A stretch of 64,000 nucleotides of DNA. It comes from a virus. The position numbers and the translations under genes were made by a program. Positions 13,389-20,240 of the stretch are shown here, piece after piece. Each line of letters opens with the position of its first letter. The stretch's first letter is position 1. The notes beneath the pieces were generated by a model. The model was not told the origin of the DNA and ran no database searches. It saw only the letters and a program-made list of their open reading frames with translations. The stretch is taken from positions 108,365 to 172,364 of the IMG/VR virus record IMGVR_UViG_3300047558_000077. The stretch is one strand, 5' to 3'.

Positions 13389-13927
13389 ACATTTTCTATA
13401 TCCATACTGACCCTAAAATGTGTGCCGAGTGGGCAGTGGATAGCCATTGTGTAAAAATGATTTTAGAGGCGAGCCAGTTGCTGTCTACCGCACATCGTTT
13501 GCTCGACGGTGTAGAGTATACCGATAAGACTAAGACTGGTCGCAATGTAAAGCGTTGGCGTTTGCCTGATTCCAGAGAAACTGTATTATACTCCGCAACT
13601 CATGTGTCGCACCCATCGGCTGTGTGGGCTCGGGAGAATGCCCGCAACTATGGATGGCTATGGTGTTATCTAGATGAACATTGTAAAGAATACACCTATC
13701 GTTATGGTAAGATTCACAAGGTTGAAGAAAGTGGTCTAAAAGGCACACTTGCTCTTACACCGAATAACATTCCTAATAAAGACTTTACACAACCTCCAAG
13801 TGCGATGGATACTAAATACATCATATCAGAAGATGCGGTAAAGAACTATCGCAACTACTACAAGGTTGGCAAAGCGCATCTTCACAAGTGGCGCAATCGA
13901 CAGCCACCAGCATGGATTATGGAGTGA
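13385..13927 (+). CDS. Pyrimidine-dimer DNA glycosylase-like protein (DenV family)
   Basis: 180 residues. Motifs are MNIFYIHTDPKMCAEWAVDS, HCVKMILEASQLLSTAHRLL, SHPSAVWARENARNYGWLW and the C-terminal AVKNYRNYYKVGKAHL. This matches a family in large phages usually annotated as pyrimidine-dimer DNA glycosylase, which would excise UV dimers from phage DNA. It is longer than T4 DenV (138), and the catalytic N-terminal Thr of DenV is not evident, so the activity is uncertain even though the family match is good. Confidence 0.65.
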   Translation: MNIFYIHTDPKMCAEWAVDSHCVKMILEASQLLSTAHRLLDGVEYTDKTKTGRNVKRWRLPDSRETVLYSATHVSHPSAVWARENARNYGWLWCYLDEHCKEYTYRYGKIHKVEESGLKGTLALTPNNIPNKDFTQPPSAMDTKYIISEDAVKNYRNYYKVGKAHLHKWRNRQPPAWIME

Positions 13928-13929
13928 CA

Positions 13930-14121
13930 ATGCCAACATATAGTTTTCACAACAAAGAAACAGGAGAAGAGTTTGACATTTTCATGTCAATCTCCGAATT
14001 AGACAAGTATCTAGAAGACCATCCTGAGCTTGAAAAGCTATTGTCTGCACCTCATTTTTTAGGCGCTCAAATGAATGGCGGTTTGCTAAATAACAGAACA
14101 TATGATCCAAAGGGTAAGTGA
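13930..14121 (+). CDS. Small conserved phage protein, paralogue 1 (MPTYSF type)
   Basis: 63 residues from ATG 13930. MPTYSFHNKETGEEFDIFMS followed by a helix and NPELEKLL resembles the N-terminal strand pattern of FmdB-like proteins but lacks the zinc cysteines. A related gene follows directly. Role unknown; common next to T4-like DNA metabolism genes. Confidence 0.6.
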   Translation: MPTYSFHNKETGEEFDIFMSISELDKYLEDHPELEKLLSAPHFLGAQMNGGLLNNRTYDPKGK

Positions 14122-14385
14122 ATGCCATATTATACGTTTCGCAATAAAAAGACTAATGAAGAAATGACTGTCCAGATGACTATGGCAGAACATGATACAT
14201 ATCTAAATGACAAGCCTGATTGGGAACAGGTTATTCGTGCTGTCAACTTTGCTGATCCTGTGACCATAGGCGTCACCAAACCTCCGTCCGATTTTCAGAA
14301 GTATGTGCTTGGTCGTGTCAAAGAAAAGATGCCAGGCGCTACTGCTATTGCTAACAAGCGTTGGGACATTCCCAAGGAGATTTAG
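14122..14385 (+). CDS. Small conserved phage protein, paralogue 2 (MPYYTF type)
   Basis: 87 residues. The first 45 align with the preceding protein (MPYYTFRNKKTNEEMTVQMT against MPTYSFHNKETGEEFDIFMS), so the pair is a tandem duplication. The extra C-terminus PPSDFQKYVLGRVKEKMPGA is the usual ending of this family. No spacer separates the two genes; a strong terminator follows. Confidence 0.6.
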   Translation: MPYYTFRNKKTNEEMTVQMTMAEHDTYLNDKPDWEQVIRAVNFADPVTIGVTKPPSDFQKYVLGRVKEKMPGATAIANKRWDIPKEI

Positions 14386-14417
14386 CCTGTCAGAAGATCA
14401 ACCTTCCAGAAAGTTTA

Positions 14418-14453
14418 GAGGTCGTGCCCGTAAAAAGGCATCGACCTCTTTTT
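14418..14453 (+). terminator. Rho-independent terminator
   Basis: GAGGTCG (14418-14424) pairs with CGACCTC (14442-14448). It is extended by TGCC/GGCA around an 8-nt loop with one bulged T, and is followed by TTTTT. Closes the small-gene/ligase transcript. Confidence 0.85.
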
Positions 14454-14467
14454 GTTATGATGATGTG
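14452..14467 (+). promoter_or_regulatory. 16-nt motif in the phoH leader, shared with the gp32 leader
   Basis: TTGTTATGATGATGTG here is identical to 20187-20202 in the gp32 leader. It includes TATGAT, a possible -10, with no matching -35, so it could be an activator-dependent promoter or an RNA operator. One such match is near chance for a window this size. Confidence 0.3.
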
Positions 14468-14494
14468 ACTAACAATAACAAAAAAGGTCAATAT

Positions 14495-15211
14495 ATGTCA
14501 CGTAAGAATAGAAGAAATAGCAAGCAACAAAATCAAAATCAAAACTTTGAGGAGAACAATCATTTTGCTTTGCGTCATATCAATCCACTAACAGTAAACC
14601 AGCAAAGAGTGTGGGACGCATACAATAATGAATCTAATCTCATGTTGCATGGCTATGCCGGTACCGGTAAAACCTTTCTATCAATGTATCTTGCACTAAA
14701 GGAGGTCCTAACCAGCGACATATATAAGAGGGTCGTTATCATCCGCTCAGTTGTTCCATCCAGAGACATGGGTTTTCTACCAGGAACAGAGAAACAAAAA
14801 GCGGAAGTATATGAACAACCCTATCAAGAAATCTGTGACAATCTATTTGGTCGTGGAGATGGATGGCGCATATTGAAACTAAAGAGACTTGTTGAGTTTA
14901 CGACAACATCGTTTCTACGTGGCACTACGTTCAACGATTCTATTATCATTGTTGATGAGTGCAACAATATGAACTTTCAAGAGATTGATACAGTTATGAC
15001 TCGTATTGGTAATAACTCTCGTATCATTTTCTGTGGAGACTATCGCCAGGCAGATTTACATAAACCACATGATAAAACAGGTATCAAAGAGTTGATGGCA
15101 GTTACTCGCCGTATGCCATCATTTGAGCATATTGAATTTGGTATTGAGGACATTGTCCGCTCTGGTGTGGTAAAAGAGTATATCATCCAGAAAACTGAAA
15201 TGGGACTGTGA
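14495..15211 (+). CDS. phoH: PhoH-like ATPase
   Basis: 238 residues from ATG 14495, which has AAAAGG upstream; the longer frame to 14303 would cross the terminator. Walker A is LHGYAGTGKTFLS and Walker B is IIIVDECNNM, with FCGDYRQADL (sensor region) and SRDMGFLPGTEKQKAEVY between them. This is the PhoH fold, an SF1-helicase-like ATPase widespread in T4-like and other marine and soil phages. Its role is uncertain (RNA metabolism or phosphate-stress link). The N-terminal 25 residues are basic, N/Q-rich and disordered. Confidence 0.92.
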   Translation: MSRKNRRNSKQQNQNQNFEENNHFALRHINPLTVNQQRVWDAYNNESNLMLHGYAGTGKTFLSMYLALKEVLTSDIYKRVVIIRSVVPSRDMGFLPGTEKQKAEVYEQPYQEICDNLFGRGDGWRILKLKRLVEFTTTSFLRGTTFNDSIIIVDECNNMNFQEIDTVMTRIGNNSRIIFCGDYRQADLHKPHDKTGIKELMAVTRRMPSFEHIEFGIEDIVRSGVVKEYIIQKTEMGL

Positions 15212-15220
15212 CTAAATAGC

Positions 15221-15245
15221 AGGTGGGAGTGCAATGCTCCCACCT
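15221..15245 (+). terminator. Terminator-like hairpin after phoH
   Basis: Perfect 9-bp stem AGGTGGGAG (15221-15229) / CTCCCACCT (15237-15245) with a 7-nt loop. The T-tract is weak (ATTCACTT). It is followed 7 nt later by the -35 of the next promoter. Confidence 0.65.
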
Positions 15246-15251
15246 ATTCAC

Positions 15252-15280
15252 TTGACAATTCAGTAAAGGTGATATATAAT
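15252..15280 (+). promoter_or_regulatory. Consensus sigma-70 promoter of the exonuclease gene
   Basis: TTGACA (15252-15257), 17-nt spacer, TATAAT (15275-15280): a perfect consensus. The expected start is about 15287, only about 5 nt before ATG 15292, so the mRNA would be almost leaderless. Confidence 0.9.
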
Positions 15281-15291
15281 GAACACATACC

Positions 15292-15969
15292 ATGAAAACT
15301 TTTAGACATTTATACAACGATCCGATTCTATGTGAACTGAAAAGGGAAGAATATAATGGCAAGCGATACTACATATCTCCAACAGGCAAGAGACTTCCCT
15401 CCGTTACTACCTTCTTATCCCATTTTAAAGGGGACGCCATCCTCAAGTGGCGGCAAAAAGTGGGGGAAGAAGAAGCGAATAAAATATCAGCAAGAGCAAG
15501 CCGAAGAGGTACAAAATTTCATTCTCTTATGGAATCTTATCTCGGAAATCAGGAAGGATTCCTAACTCACAAAGATGTTATGCCAGATATGCGACATTCT
15601 TTCAGATTGATGCAGCCTCTGGTTGACAGAATAGACAATATACATTATATTGAGACTATGCTTTATAGCGATGCATTAGGACTCGCTGGACAGGTAGATT
15701 GTATAGCAGAGTTCGATGGTGTTCCTTCCATTATAGATTTCAAAACATCTCTAAAACTGAAAAAAGAGGAATGGATTCTAAACTACTTTGAACAATGCAC
15801 CTGCTATTCTTTGATGTATGAGGAAATGACAGGAGTGAAGTGCAAGCAGATTGTTGTATTGATAGCAGTTGATGGCGAAGACCCGCAATGTTTTGTCAAG
15901 CAACGTAAGGACTACATTCCAGAACTAGCCAATAAGATCAAAACATTTAGACAGGAGTTTGTGTTATGA
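15292..15969 (+). CDS. PD-(D/E)XK exonuclease (RecB/Cas4-like)
   Basis: 225 residues. The N-terminus YISPTGKRLPSVTTFLSHF and the helix RASRRGTKFHSLMESYL are typical. The active-site strands are LAGQVDCIAEFDG and PSIIDFKTSLK (D...D-x-K), followed by the QCTCYSLMYEEMTG helix. The family is common in T4-like phages and probably degrades or processes DNA ends during recombination. There is no ribosome site before ATG 15292. The next gene overlaps by 4 nt. Confidence 0.85.
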   Translation: MKTFRHLYNDPILCELKREEYNGKRYYISPTGKRLPSVTTFLSHFKGDAILKWRQKVGEEEANKISARASRRGTKFHSLMESYLGNQEGFLTHKDVMPDMRHSFRLMQPLVDRIDNIHYIETMLYSDALGLAGQVDCIAEFDGVPSIIDFKTSLKLKKEEWILNYFEQCTCYSLMYEEMTGVKCKQIVVLIAVDGEDPQCFVKQRKDYIPELANKIKTFRQEFVL

Positions 15970-16085
15970 GAAAAGCATATCTAGCAATAGCATTGGTGTT
16001 TCTTAGTTTGGGTTTGTCTGGTTGTGTTTTGGCGACCGTCGGTAAGTGCGTTGTATGGGATGCAACTAGCCGTCCCTGTAACTGA
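15966..16085 (+). CDS. Small lipoprotein (39 aa)
   Basis: MRKAYLAIALVFLSLGLSGC is a full lipoprotein signal with lipobox LSGC, then 19 residues including two more cysteines and WDATSRPC. It would be lipid-anchored in the envelope. Candidate roles are superinfection exclusion or an outer spanin, but no inner partner is visible. Start overlaps the exonuclease stop (ATGA). Confidence 0.65.
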   Translation: MRKAYLAIALVFLSLGLSGCVLATVGKCVVWDATSRPCN

Positions 16086-16124
16086 ACCAATTATAGAAGA
16101 TTTTGAAAATCAGATACCAGAAGA

Positions 16125-17591
16125 ATGATTATCACTCGTAACTGGATACGTGACGACATACTCATATACACCGAGAAAGCCACTGGCGGTCTTCGTGTGT
16201 ATGGTAAGAAAGACATATGCGAGTTTATCAATTATTGGAAACTGAAACTACTATCACATAATGCAAAGCCTGGTGATAAATTAGGATTTACGTTTGAGAA
16301 CACCGAGATTCATTCTTATGCTCTTATGTTTGCAGCATTTGAACTTGGGTTACGTGTTGTGGTTTTACATCGACCAAGCACAGAGAAGGAATGTTTGGCA
16401 CCAAAAAGCAATGCTCATTTACCTCTAGACTTCTATGTCTATCTCACATCATACCTAAATCGTTCAACTACTGTCACGGGTGTCAATCATTATCGAAAGC
16501 ATTCTAAAGTTTGCATTAGCTATGGTCCTATGGAATGGACCGAGTTTAGTGAAGACTTTAGATCAAATGAAGAAACACCTATAACAGTCAAACCCGACGA
16601 TGTTGCTTTTTGTTGTAACAGTAGCGGTACAACCGGAGATCCTAAACTCATATCATACACACACGAGTTTCTTTACAACCTATGCACACATAACTGGCAA
16701 GACTTAGGTTATAAAGACGATGATACCATTGTGCATCTGTCTTCCCTAAATCACGGTGGAGTCATAACTTTACTATTACCGGCACTAAGAACTTGCAAGA
16801 CACACTTCTTTTATAACTACATCTTTGCAGCATCATATGATCGTCTTCTATCATTCATAGATGTTTGTCTAGATTATAATGTGTCAAAAATATTCTTTGC
16901 AAACGGTGGGGAGCTGAATACGCTCATTGATCACTTAATAGAAACCGATAATAAACTATCCAATGTTAGTGCCTACATTCTTTCGTTTATCAGTCCTAGA
17001 TGGTCAGATACTATTCGTGATCAAAGACTAAAGGAGATTGTTAGCGTTTTTGGTTGTAGTGAGATATGTGGTCCTGTCTTTATGCCTAGACTAGACAATA
17101 GCAATGTTGATGGCTTTGATCCAAAGTTACTAGGCAAGCCAATGACAGGCTTCTATGAAACAAAGATCATTAATAACAGAATACACACGAAACTAAAAGA
17201 CGGAGGAGAGTTTGTCTTTGATGATGTTGTAGAAGATAGAGTAGAAGGCGCTTATTTCATATCAAAGAATAGACTACAGAAGATCAATGATGTGGATATC
17301 AATCCACTGGACATTATAGAGATAGTAGAAAGATATGTATCACGGTATGAGTTTGAGTTATATGTGGACGAAATCTATAACGAGATATACATCATAACTT
17401 CCAATGCCAATCTTGATAGAGGGAAGATAAGACAAGACATATCTGCATTCTATCTGGACAAGATAACTCTAACCGATATCATATACGAAAAGGAACTATA
17501 TGATACTCGGATCACTCACAAAGCGGAAAGAGATAAACTATCACACATAGTTGAAAGATTCCGCTTGACATTTCAGAATAACTCTGTATAA
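16125..17591 (+). CDS. AMP-binding (ANL superfamily) adenylate-forming enzyme
   Basis: 488 residues. The P-loop CNSSGTTGDPKLISYTH (164-180) matches the acyl-CoA/aryl-CoA synthetase A3 motif. FGCSEICGP (309-317) is the A5 motif. KNRLQKINDVDINPLDIIEI (381-400) is the hinge and C-terminal domain entry, and THKAERDKL (464-472) provides the A10 lysine, K467. The enzyme should activate a carboxylate as an acyl-AMP, but the substrate is unknown; there is no carrier protein or thioesterase beside it. It might modify lipids, a surface group or a small molecule. The 3' end contains the tmRNA promoter. Confidence 0.85.
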   Translation: MIITRNWIRDDILIYTEKATGGLRVYGKKDICEFINYWKLKLLSHNAKPGDKLGFTFENTEIHSYALMFAAFELGLRVVVLHRPSTEKECLAPKSNAHLPLDFYVYLTSYLNRSTTVTGVNHYRKHSKVCISYGPMEWTEFSEDFRSNEETPITVKPDDVAFCCNSSGTTGDPKLISYTHEFLYNLCTHNWQDLGYKDDDTIVHLSSLNHGGVITLLLPALRTCKTHFFYNYIFAASYDRLLSFIDVCLDYNVSKIFFANGGELNTLIDHLIETDNKLSNVSAYILSFISPRWSDTIRDQRLKEIVSVFGCSEICGPVFMPRLDNSNVDGFDPKLLGKPMTGFYETKIINNRIHTKLKDGGEFVFDDVVEDRVEGAYFISKNRLQKINDVDINPLDIIEIVERYVSRYEFELYVDEIYNEIYIITSNANLDRGKIRQDISAFYLDKITLTDIIYEKELYDTRITHKAERDKLSHIVERFRLTFQNNSV

Positions 17592-17592
17592 T
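17565..17592 (+). promoter_or_regulatory. tmRNA promoter inside the 3' end of the ANL gene
   Basis: TTGACA (17565-17570), 16-nt spacer, TATAAT (17587-17592). The start is expected at about 17598-17599, where an 8-bp hairpin of the acceptor piece begins. A T4-late-like AATAAATA (17590-17597) overlaps it, which could allow early and late expression. Confidence 0.8.
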
Positions 17593-17597
17593 AAATA

Positions 17598-17884
17598 CTA
17601 TGCCGAGGTCGTTGAGAGGAACGGCATAGACGTTTCGGACGGGAGTTCGACTCTCCCCACCTCCACCATAGGTACACATTTTGAGGTCTTGGTCGTTACC
17701 AGCATGGCAAAAACGGCGACAATGTGTATCTTTGATGGGGGTGTAACGGGTATCGACGGGCGTAGTAAGGGTTCAAGGAGACCAAAGGCAAATTGCAGGT
17801 GCAGCAAACGACAATGTACCATTTGATTACGCTCTAGCAGCATAATCATTGGGGTGGCGACTTCCCTAGAAACAGAAAAGTCGC
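17598..17884 (+). ncRNA. ssrA: Phage-encoded circularly permuted (two-piece) tmRNA
   Basis: Acceptor piece first: TTTCGGAC, T-stem GGGAG/CTCCC around TTCGACT (17641-17657), CACCTCC (17658-17664), A and encoded CCA (17666-17668). Coding piece begins GGGGGTG at 17737-17743, which pairs with CACCTCC to give a 7-bp acceptor stem with the alanine-type G-U at the third pair. It continues with a D-loop-like GGGTATCGACGGG. The tag reads GCA 17804 to TAA 17845: ANDNVPFDYALAA. Between the pieces, 17671-17680 pairs with 17721-17730, a hairpin over the spacer to be removed. Transcript ends at GCGACTT/AAGTCGC (17857-17884) and ATTTTC. Pseudoknots and helix P2 were not resolved. It rescues stalled ribosomes and tags proteins for proteolysis. 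Confidence 0.92.
17857..17884 (+). terminator. Terminator-like hairpin at the tmRNA 3' end
   Basis: GCGACTT (17857-17863) pairs with AAGTCGC (17878-17884), followed by ATTTTC. It may end the tmRNA precursor, with some readthrough into gp33. Confidence 0.65.
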
Positions 17885-17906
17885 ATTTTCAAAAAGGATC
17901 TATGTG

Positions 17907-18131
17907 ATGACACCGGATGATATTCAAAAGTTTAGTATGGAGATCGAGGAACTGGTCTATATGAAGGACATTCCTTATATTGATGCTGTTGTGGAATACT
18001 GTGAGATGACCGGGTTTGAAATAGAAACTGCGGCCAAATTAGTCTCCGGCGTTCTCAAATCTAAAATCAAACTCGAAGCAGAAAACCTCCACTACCTCAA
18101 AAAGTCAAACACCTCACAACTTCCTCTCTAA
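17907..18131 (+). CDS. 33: Late-transcription coactivator gp33
   Basis: 74 residues from ATG 17907 (AAAAAGGATC upstream). The core MKDIPYIDAVVEYCEMTGFE then ETAAKLVSGVLKSKIK and EAENLHYLKK follows the Gp33 coactivator pattern (T4: MSYLEATTAFLEE...AKFI...KIQSEAIDENLL). Gp33 bridges RNA polymerase beta flap and the gp45 sliding clamp to activate late promoters. It is shorter than T4 gp33 (112), mainly at the N-terminus. The neighbours gp59 and gp32 match the T4 order 33-59-32. Confidence 0.75.
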   Translation: MTPDDIQKFSMEIEELVYMKDIPYIDAVVEYCEMTGFEIETAAKLVSGVLKSKIKLEAENLHYLKKSNTSQLPL

Positions 18132-18147
18132 AAGGAGAACCTATATT

Positions 18148-18996
18148 ATGTCTGAACCGCATACGATTACTAAATCGGTTTTTGACCGTGAAGAAACAAC
18201 ACACATCGCTAATGTCAAAGCAAAGTTGGAATCAGCACTATCTGGTGCTGGTGTATTTGACTGTATGCAACTCAAAGTCAGCGATGATGGAGATCGTGAA
18301 GCGATAACGCATAAACTTCAACCCGATCAGCGACACAATATTGTGATTGCCGGCGGTGTAATGGCTTCTCTTATCAGCAATGAGCATGTCAATGATATTG
18401 ATGTGTTTATACTCAATTCCAAAGAATCTTTGTTCAATTCTCTTATTCGCTTTAAAAGAGGTAAATGGAATGTTCGTTACCAACTGAATGAGGATGAAAA
18501 CTATTACAATCCTCATATCATCGCTACAGCAACAAACAAAGAATCAAAAGTTCAGTATATTCTAACGGACTTCACTAATCGACAAGATATACTAAAGGAC
18601 TTTGACTTTCTACATTGTACCTGTTCGTATCACAACGATCAGTTGTTTATCAGTCGGGAGACATATGATGCTATCGTCAAAAAGCATTTGATTTGTCAGA
18701 ACAAAAAGAAGAAGCCTAAAAAATGGCGTATAGATAAGTTTCTCGGTCGTGGTTGGTCGGATCACACTAATCCAGACTATAAACTTATCACCATTTTTGA
18801 CAAAGCAATTGAAAGGTCAATGGCCCAAAAGAGTGCGGCAATGCTTGAAAAATATGAGTGGCCAACCACCAGCATGGGCGCTGAATACAATGAAAAGGCA
18901 TGGAAAGAACTATTCGAGAAAGATAAAGAAAAGTGGAGAGTGAAGGAAGAATCTAGTCTTCCTGACTATTGGAAAAACATTGTAAGAGAATTATGA
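18148..18996 (+). CDS. Nucleotidyltransferase-like protein
   Basis: 282 residues. IVIAGGVMASLIS then NDIDVFIL (about residues 66-91) fits the nucleotidyltransferase-fold GG...DxD signature. YILTDFTNRQDILKDFDFLH supplies a further acidic strand, giving the general pattern of phage nucleotidyltransferase-like proteins. The C-terminal part is basic (KKKKPKKWRIDKFLGRG) and helical. Substrate unknown. It is inserted between gp33 and gp59 and overlaps gp59 by 4 nt. Confidence 0.65.
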   Translation: MSEPHTITKSVFDREETTHIANVKAKLESALSGAGVFDCMQLKVSDDGDREAITHKLQPDQRHNIVIAGGVMASLISNEHVNDIDVFILNSKESLFNSLIRFKRGKWNVRYQLNEDENYYNPHIIATATNKESKVQYILTDFTNRQDILKDFDFLHCTCSYHNDQLFISRETYDAIVKKHLICQNKKKKPKKWRIDKFLGRGWSDHTNPDYKLITIFDKAIERSMAQKSAAMLEKYEWPTTSMGAEYNEKAWKELFEKDKEKWRVKEESSLPDYWKNIVREL

Positions 18997-19631
18997 AACA
19001 CTTTTCTGGATATGGAGCATATCTGTTATTCTTGGCCTTGAGGACACATTTCACCAAGGCCAAGTATGACTTCTTTGAAATGAACGGCAAACTCCGTGCT
19101 AACAAAGAGTCATATGAAAAACGCAGAGATAAAATGTTCTTTGTGAAGTTGGCTAAGACATACAATACAGAAGAACTAAAATACTTCTTTGTAGCCAACT
19201 TCCTAGACGACAGACATTACATAACCGACATGTTATCGGAGGAAGCACACGGAGCCTATTATGAATTTGAGAAACGAAGACAATCGCTATCCTATGTCTT
19301 CAAGAATGATATTGAAAAGTTATTTGAGAATGGGTGCCATTCTGCTTTCAAGTCTGATGATGGTGATTATCCTTTGCTTGTCGGCATGGTTCTCAGCCGA
19401 GATGTCTCTTTGGATTCTGCGGTTATTCTGAATGAGTTTGTTCCTTATGTGTCAAAATTTGATAAATATATGGACGACGATTGTATATGGCAAAAAGTAT
19501 CAAGTAAGATCAAAAAGTATAGACCATTTCTAAAGTATGAAAAAGATAAGATGAAGATCATACTGAAAGGTGTAATACATGAACAAAGAGAAAAGACAGA
19601 AGCGTTTTCAGCAAAAACAGCGACACATTGA
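18993..19631 (+). CDS. 59: Helicase loader gp59
   Basis: 212 residues from ATG 18993 (ATGA overlap), close to T4 gp59 (217). Diagnostic segments: SGYGAYLLFLALRTHFTKAK near the N-terminus, YDFFEMNGKLRANKESYEKR, then FVANFLDDRHYITDMLSEEA and SLSYVFKNDIEKLFE. Gp59 loads the gp41 helicase on forks coated with gp32, consistent with the downstream gp32 gene. Confidence 0.85.
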   Translation: MKHFSGYGAYLLFLALRTHFTKAKYDFFEMNGKLRANKESYEKRRDKMFFVKLAKTYNTEELKYFFVANFLDDRHYITDMLSEEAHGAYYEFEKRRQSLSYVFKNDIEKLFENGCHSAFKSDDGDYPLLVGMVLSRDVSLDSAVILNEFVPYVSKFDKYMDDDCIWQKVSSKIKKYRPFLKYEKDKMKIILKGVIHEQREKTEAFSAKTATH

Positions 19632-19890
19632 ACGCCAGTTTTCTATTCGAAAGACAAATAACTCATTATGGGATTATAACAACAACGAAGAACAAAAGCA
19701 CCGTTATCACAAGATGAAAGGATGGACTTGCCATTCTGGTTGTGCTTTGTGTGGTAATCCTAGAACATATTGGGGTGCTAAGACGCTTCAAGAAACAAAG
19801 TTTGAATGTTCCGCAGTTGAACAAACTAATCGGGACGCTATTGGTAAACAGGAATGGGAAGATTTGAATGATCCTAGAATGGAGTGGTGA
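19579..19890 (+). CDS. Small conserved phage protein with Cys motif
   Basis: 103 residues overlapping the end of gp59 by 53 nt. A basic N-terminal helix is followed by HRYHKMKGWTCHSGCALCGN and WGAKTLQETKFE. The 'CxxxCxxC...PR...G.xTxQE' arrangement recurs in small phage proteins of unknown role and may bind zinc. The overlap suggests translational coupling. Confidence 0.55.
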   Translation: MNKEKRQKRFQQKQRHIERQFSIRKTNNSLWDYNNNEEQKHRYHKMKGWTCHSGCALCGNPRTYWGAKTLQETKFECSAVEQTNRDAIGKQEWEDLNDPRMEW

Positions 19891-19960
19891 CTAAATACTA
19901 AGAACAGGATTGTTGTTATGGATTTTCCTGTGAGATACATCTATCTTTAAGGAGAAAGGT

Positions 19961-20140
19961 ATGACAAGAGAAGACTTAATCGATTCAATGGAAATCATTA
20001 TCAAGGAACACTCACCTGAAAACGCAGCCGAGTATATCTACCGTCTGTGGACAAATCATAATGACTATGAGATTAAGAAGGGTAAGGTGGTCCATATCAC
20101 CAAGGGTCTTGATATCTCGCAGAAAGTTCCGAGGGATTAA
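19961..20140 (+). CDS. Small hypothetical protein (59 aa)
   Basis: AAGGAGAAAGGT lies directly before ATG 19961. The protein is an N-terminal helix (MTREDLIDSMEIIIKEHSPE) and a short basic beta end (KKGKVVHITKGLD). Unknown function. It ends 10 nt before the gp32 promoter. Confidence 0.55.
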   Translation: MTREDLIDSMEIIIKEHSPENAAEYIYRLWTNHNDYEIKKGKVVHITKGLDISQKVPRD

Positions 20141-20150
20141 TACTATATAC

Positions 20151-20179
20151 TTGACAGGAGCTTCGGCTCCTGTTATAAT
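20151..20179 (+). promoter_or_regulatory. gp32 promoter with a hairpin as its spacer
   Basis: Consensus TTGACA (20151-20156), 17-nt spacer and TATAAT (20174-20179). Positions 20154-20173 form a perfect 8-bp hairpin, ACAGGAGC-TTCG-GCTCCTGT, spanning the whole spacer. In readthrough RNA the hairpin could act as a terminator or processing site for the upstream gene. Confidence 0.88.
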
Positions 20180-20240
20180 ACACTTATTGTTATGATGATG
20201 TGGATAATACGACTATACAACGAACATACGGAGAAATACT

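Noticed and set aside
16060-16128. 22-codon frame ending in an overlap with the ANL start
   Set aside because: No ribosome site, largely inside the lipoprotein gene, and no recognisable feature; it may only be chance.
17598-17849. 83-codon minus-strand frame over the tmRNA
   Set aside because: It lies entirely opposite a structured RNA gene with clear tmRNA features and has no plausible ribosome site.
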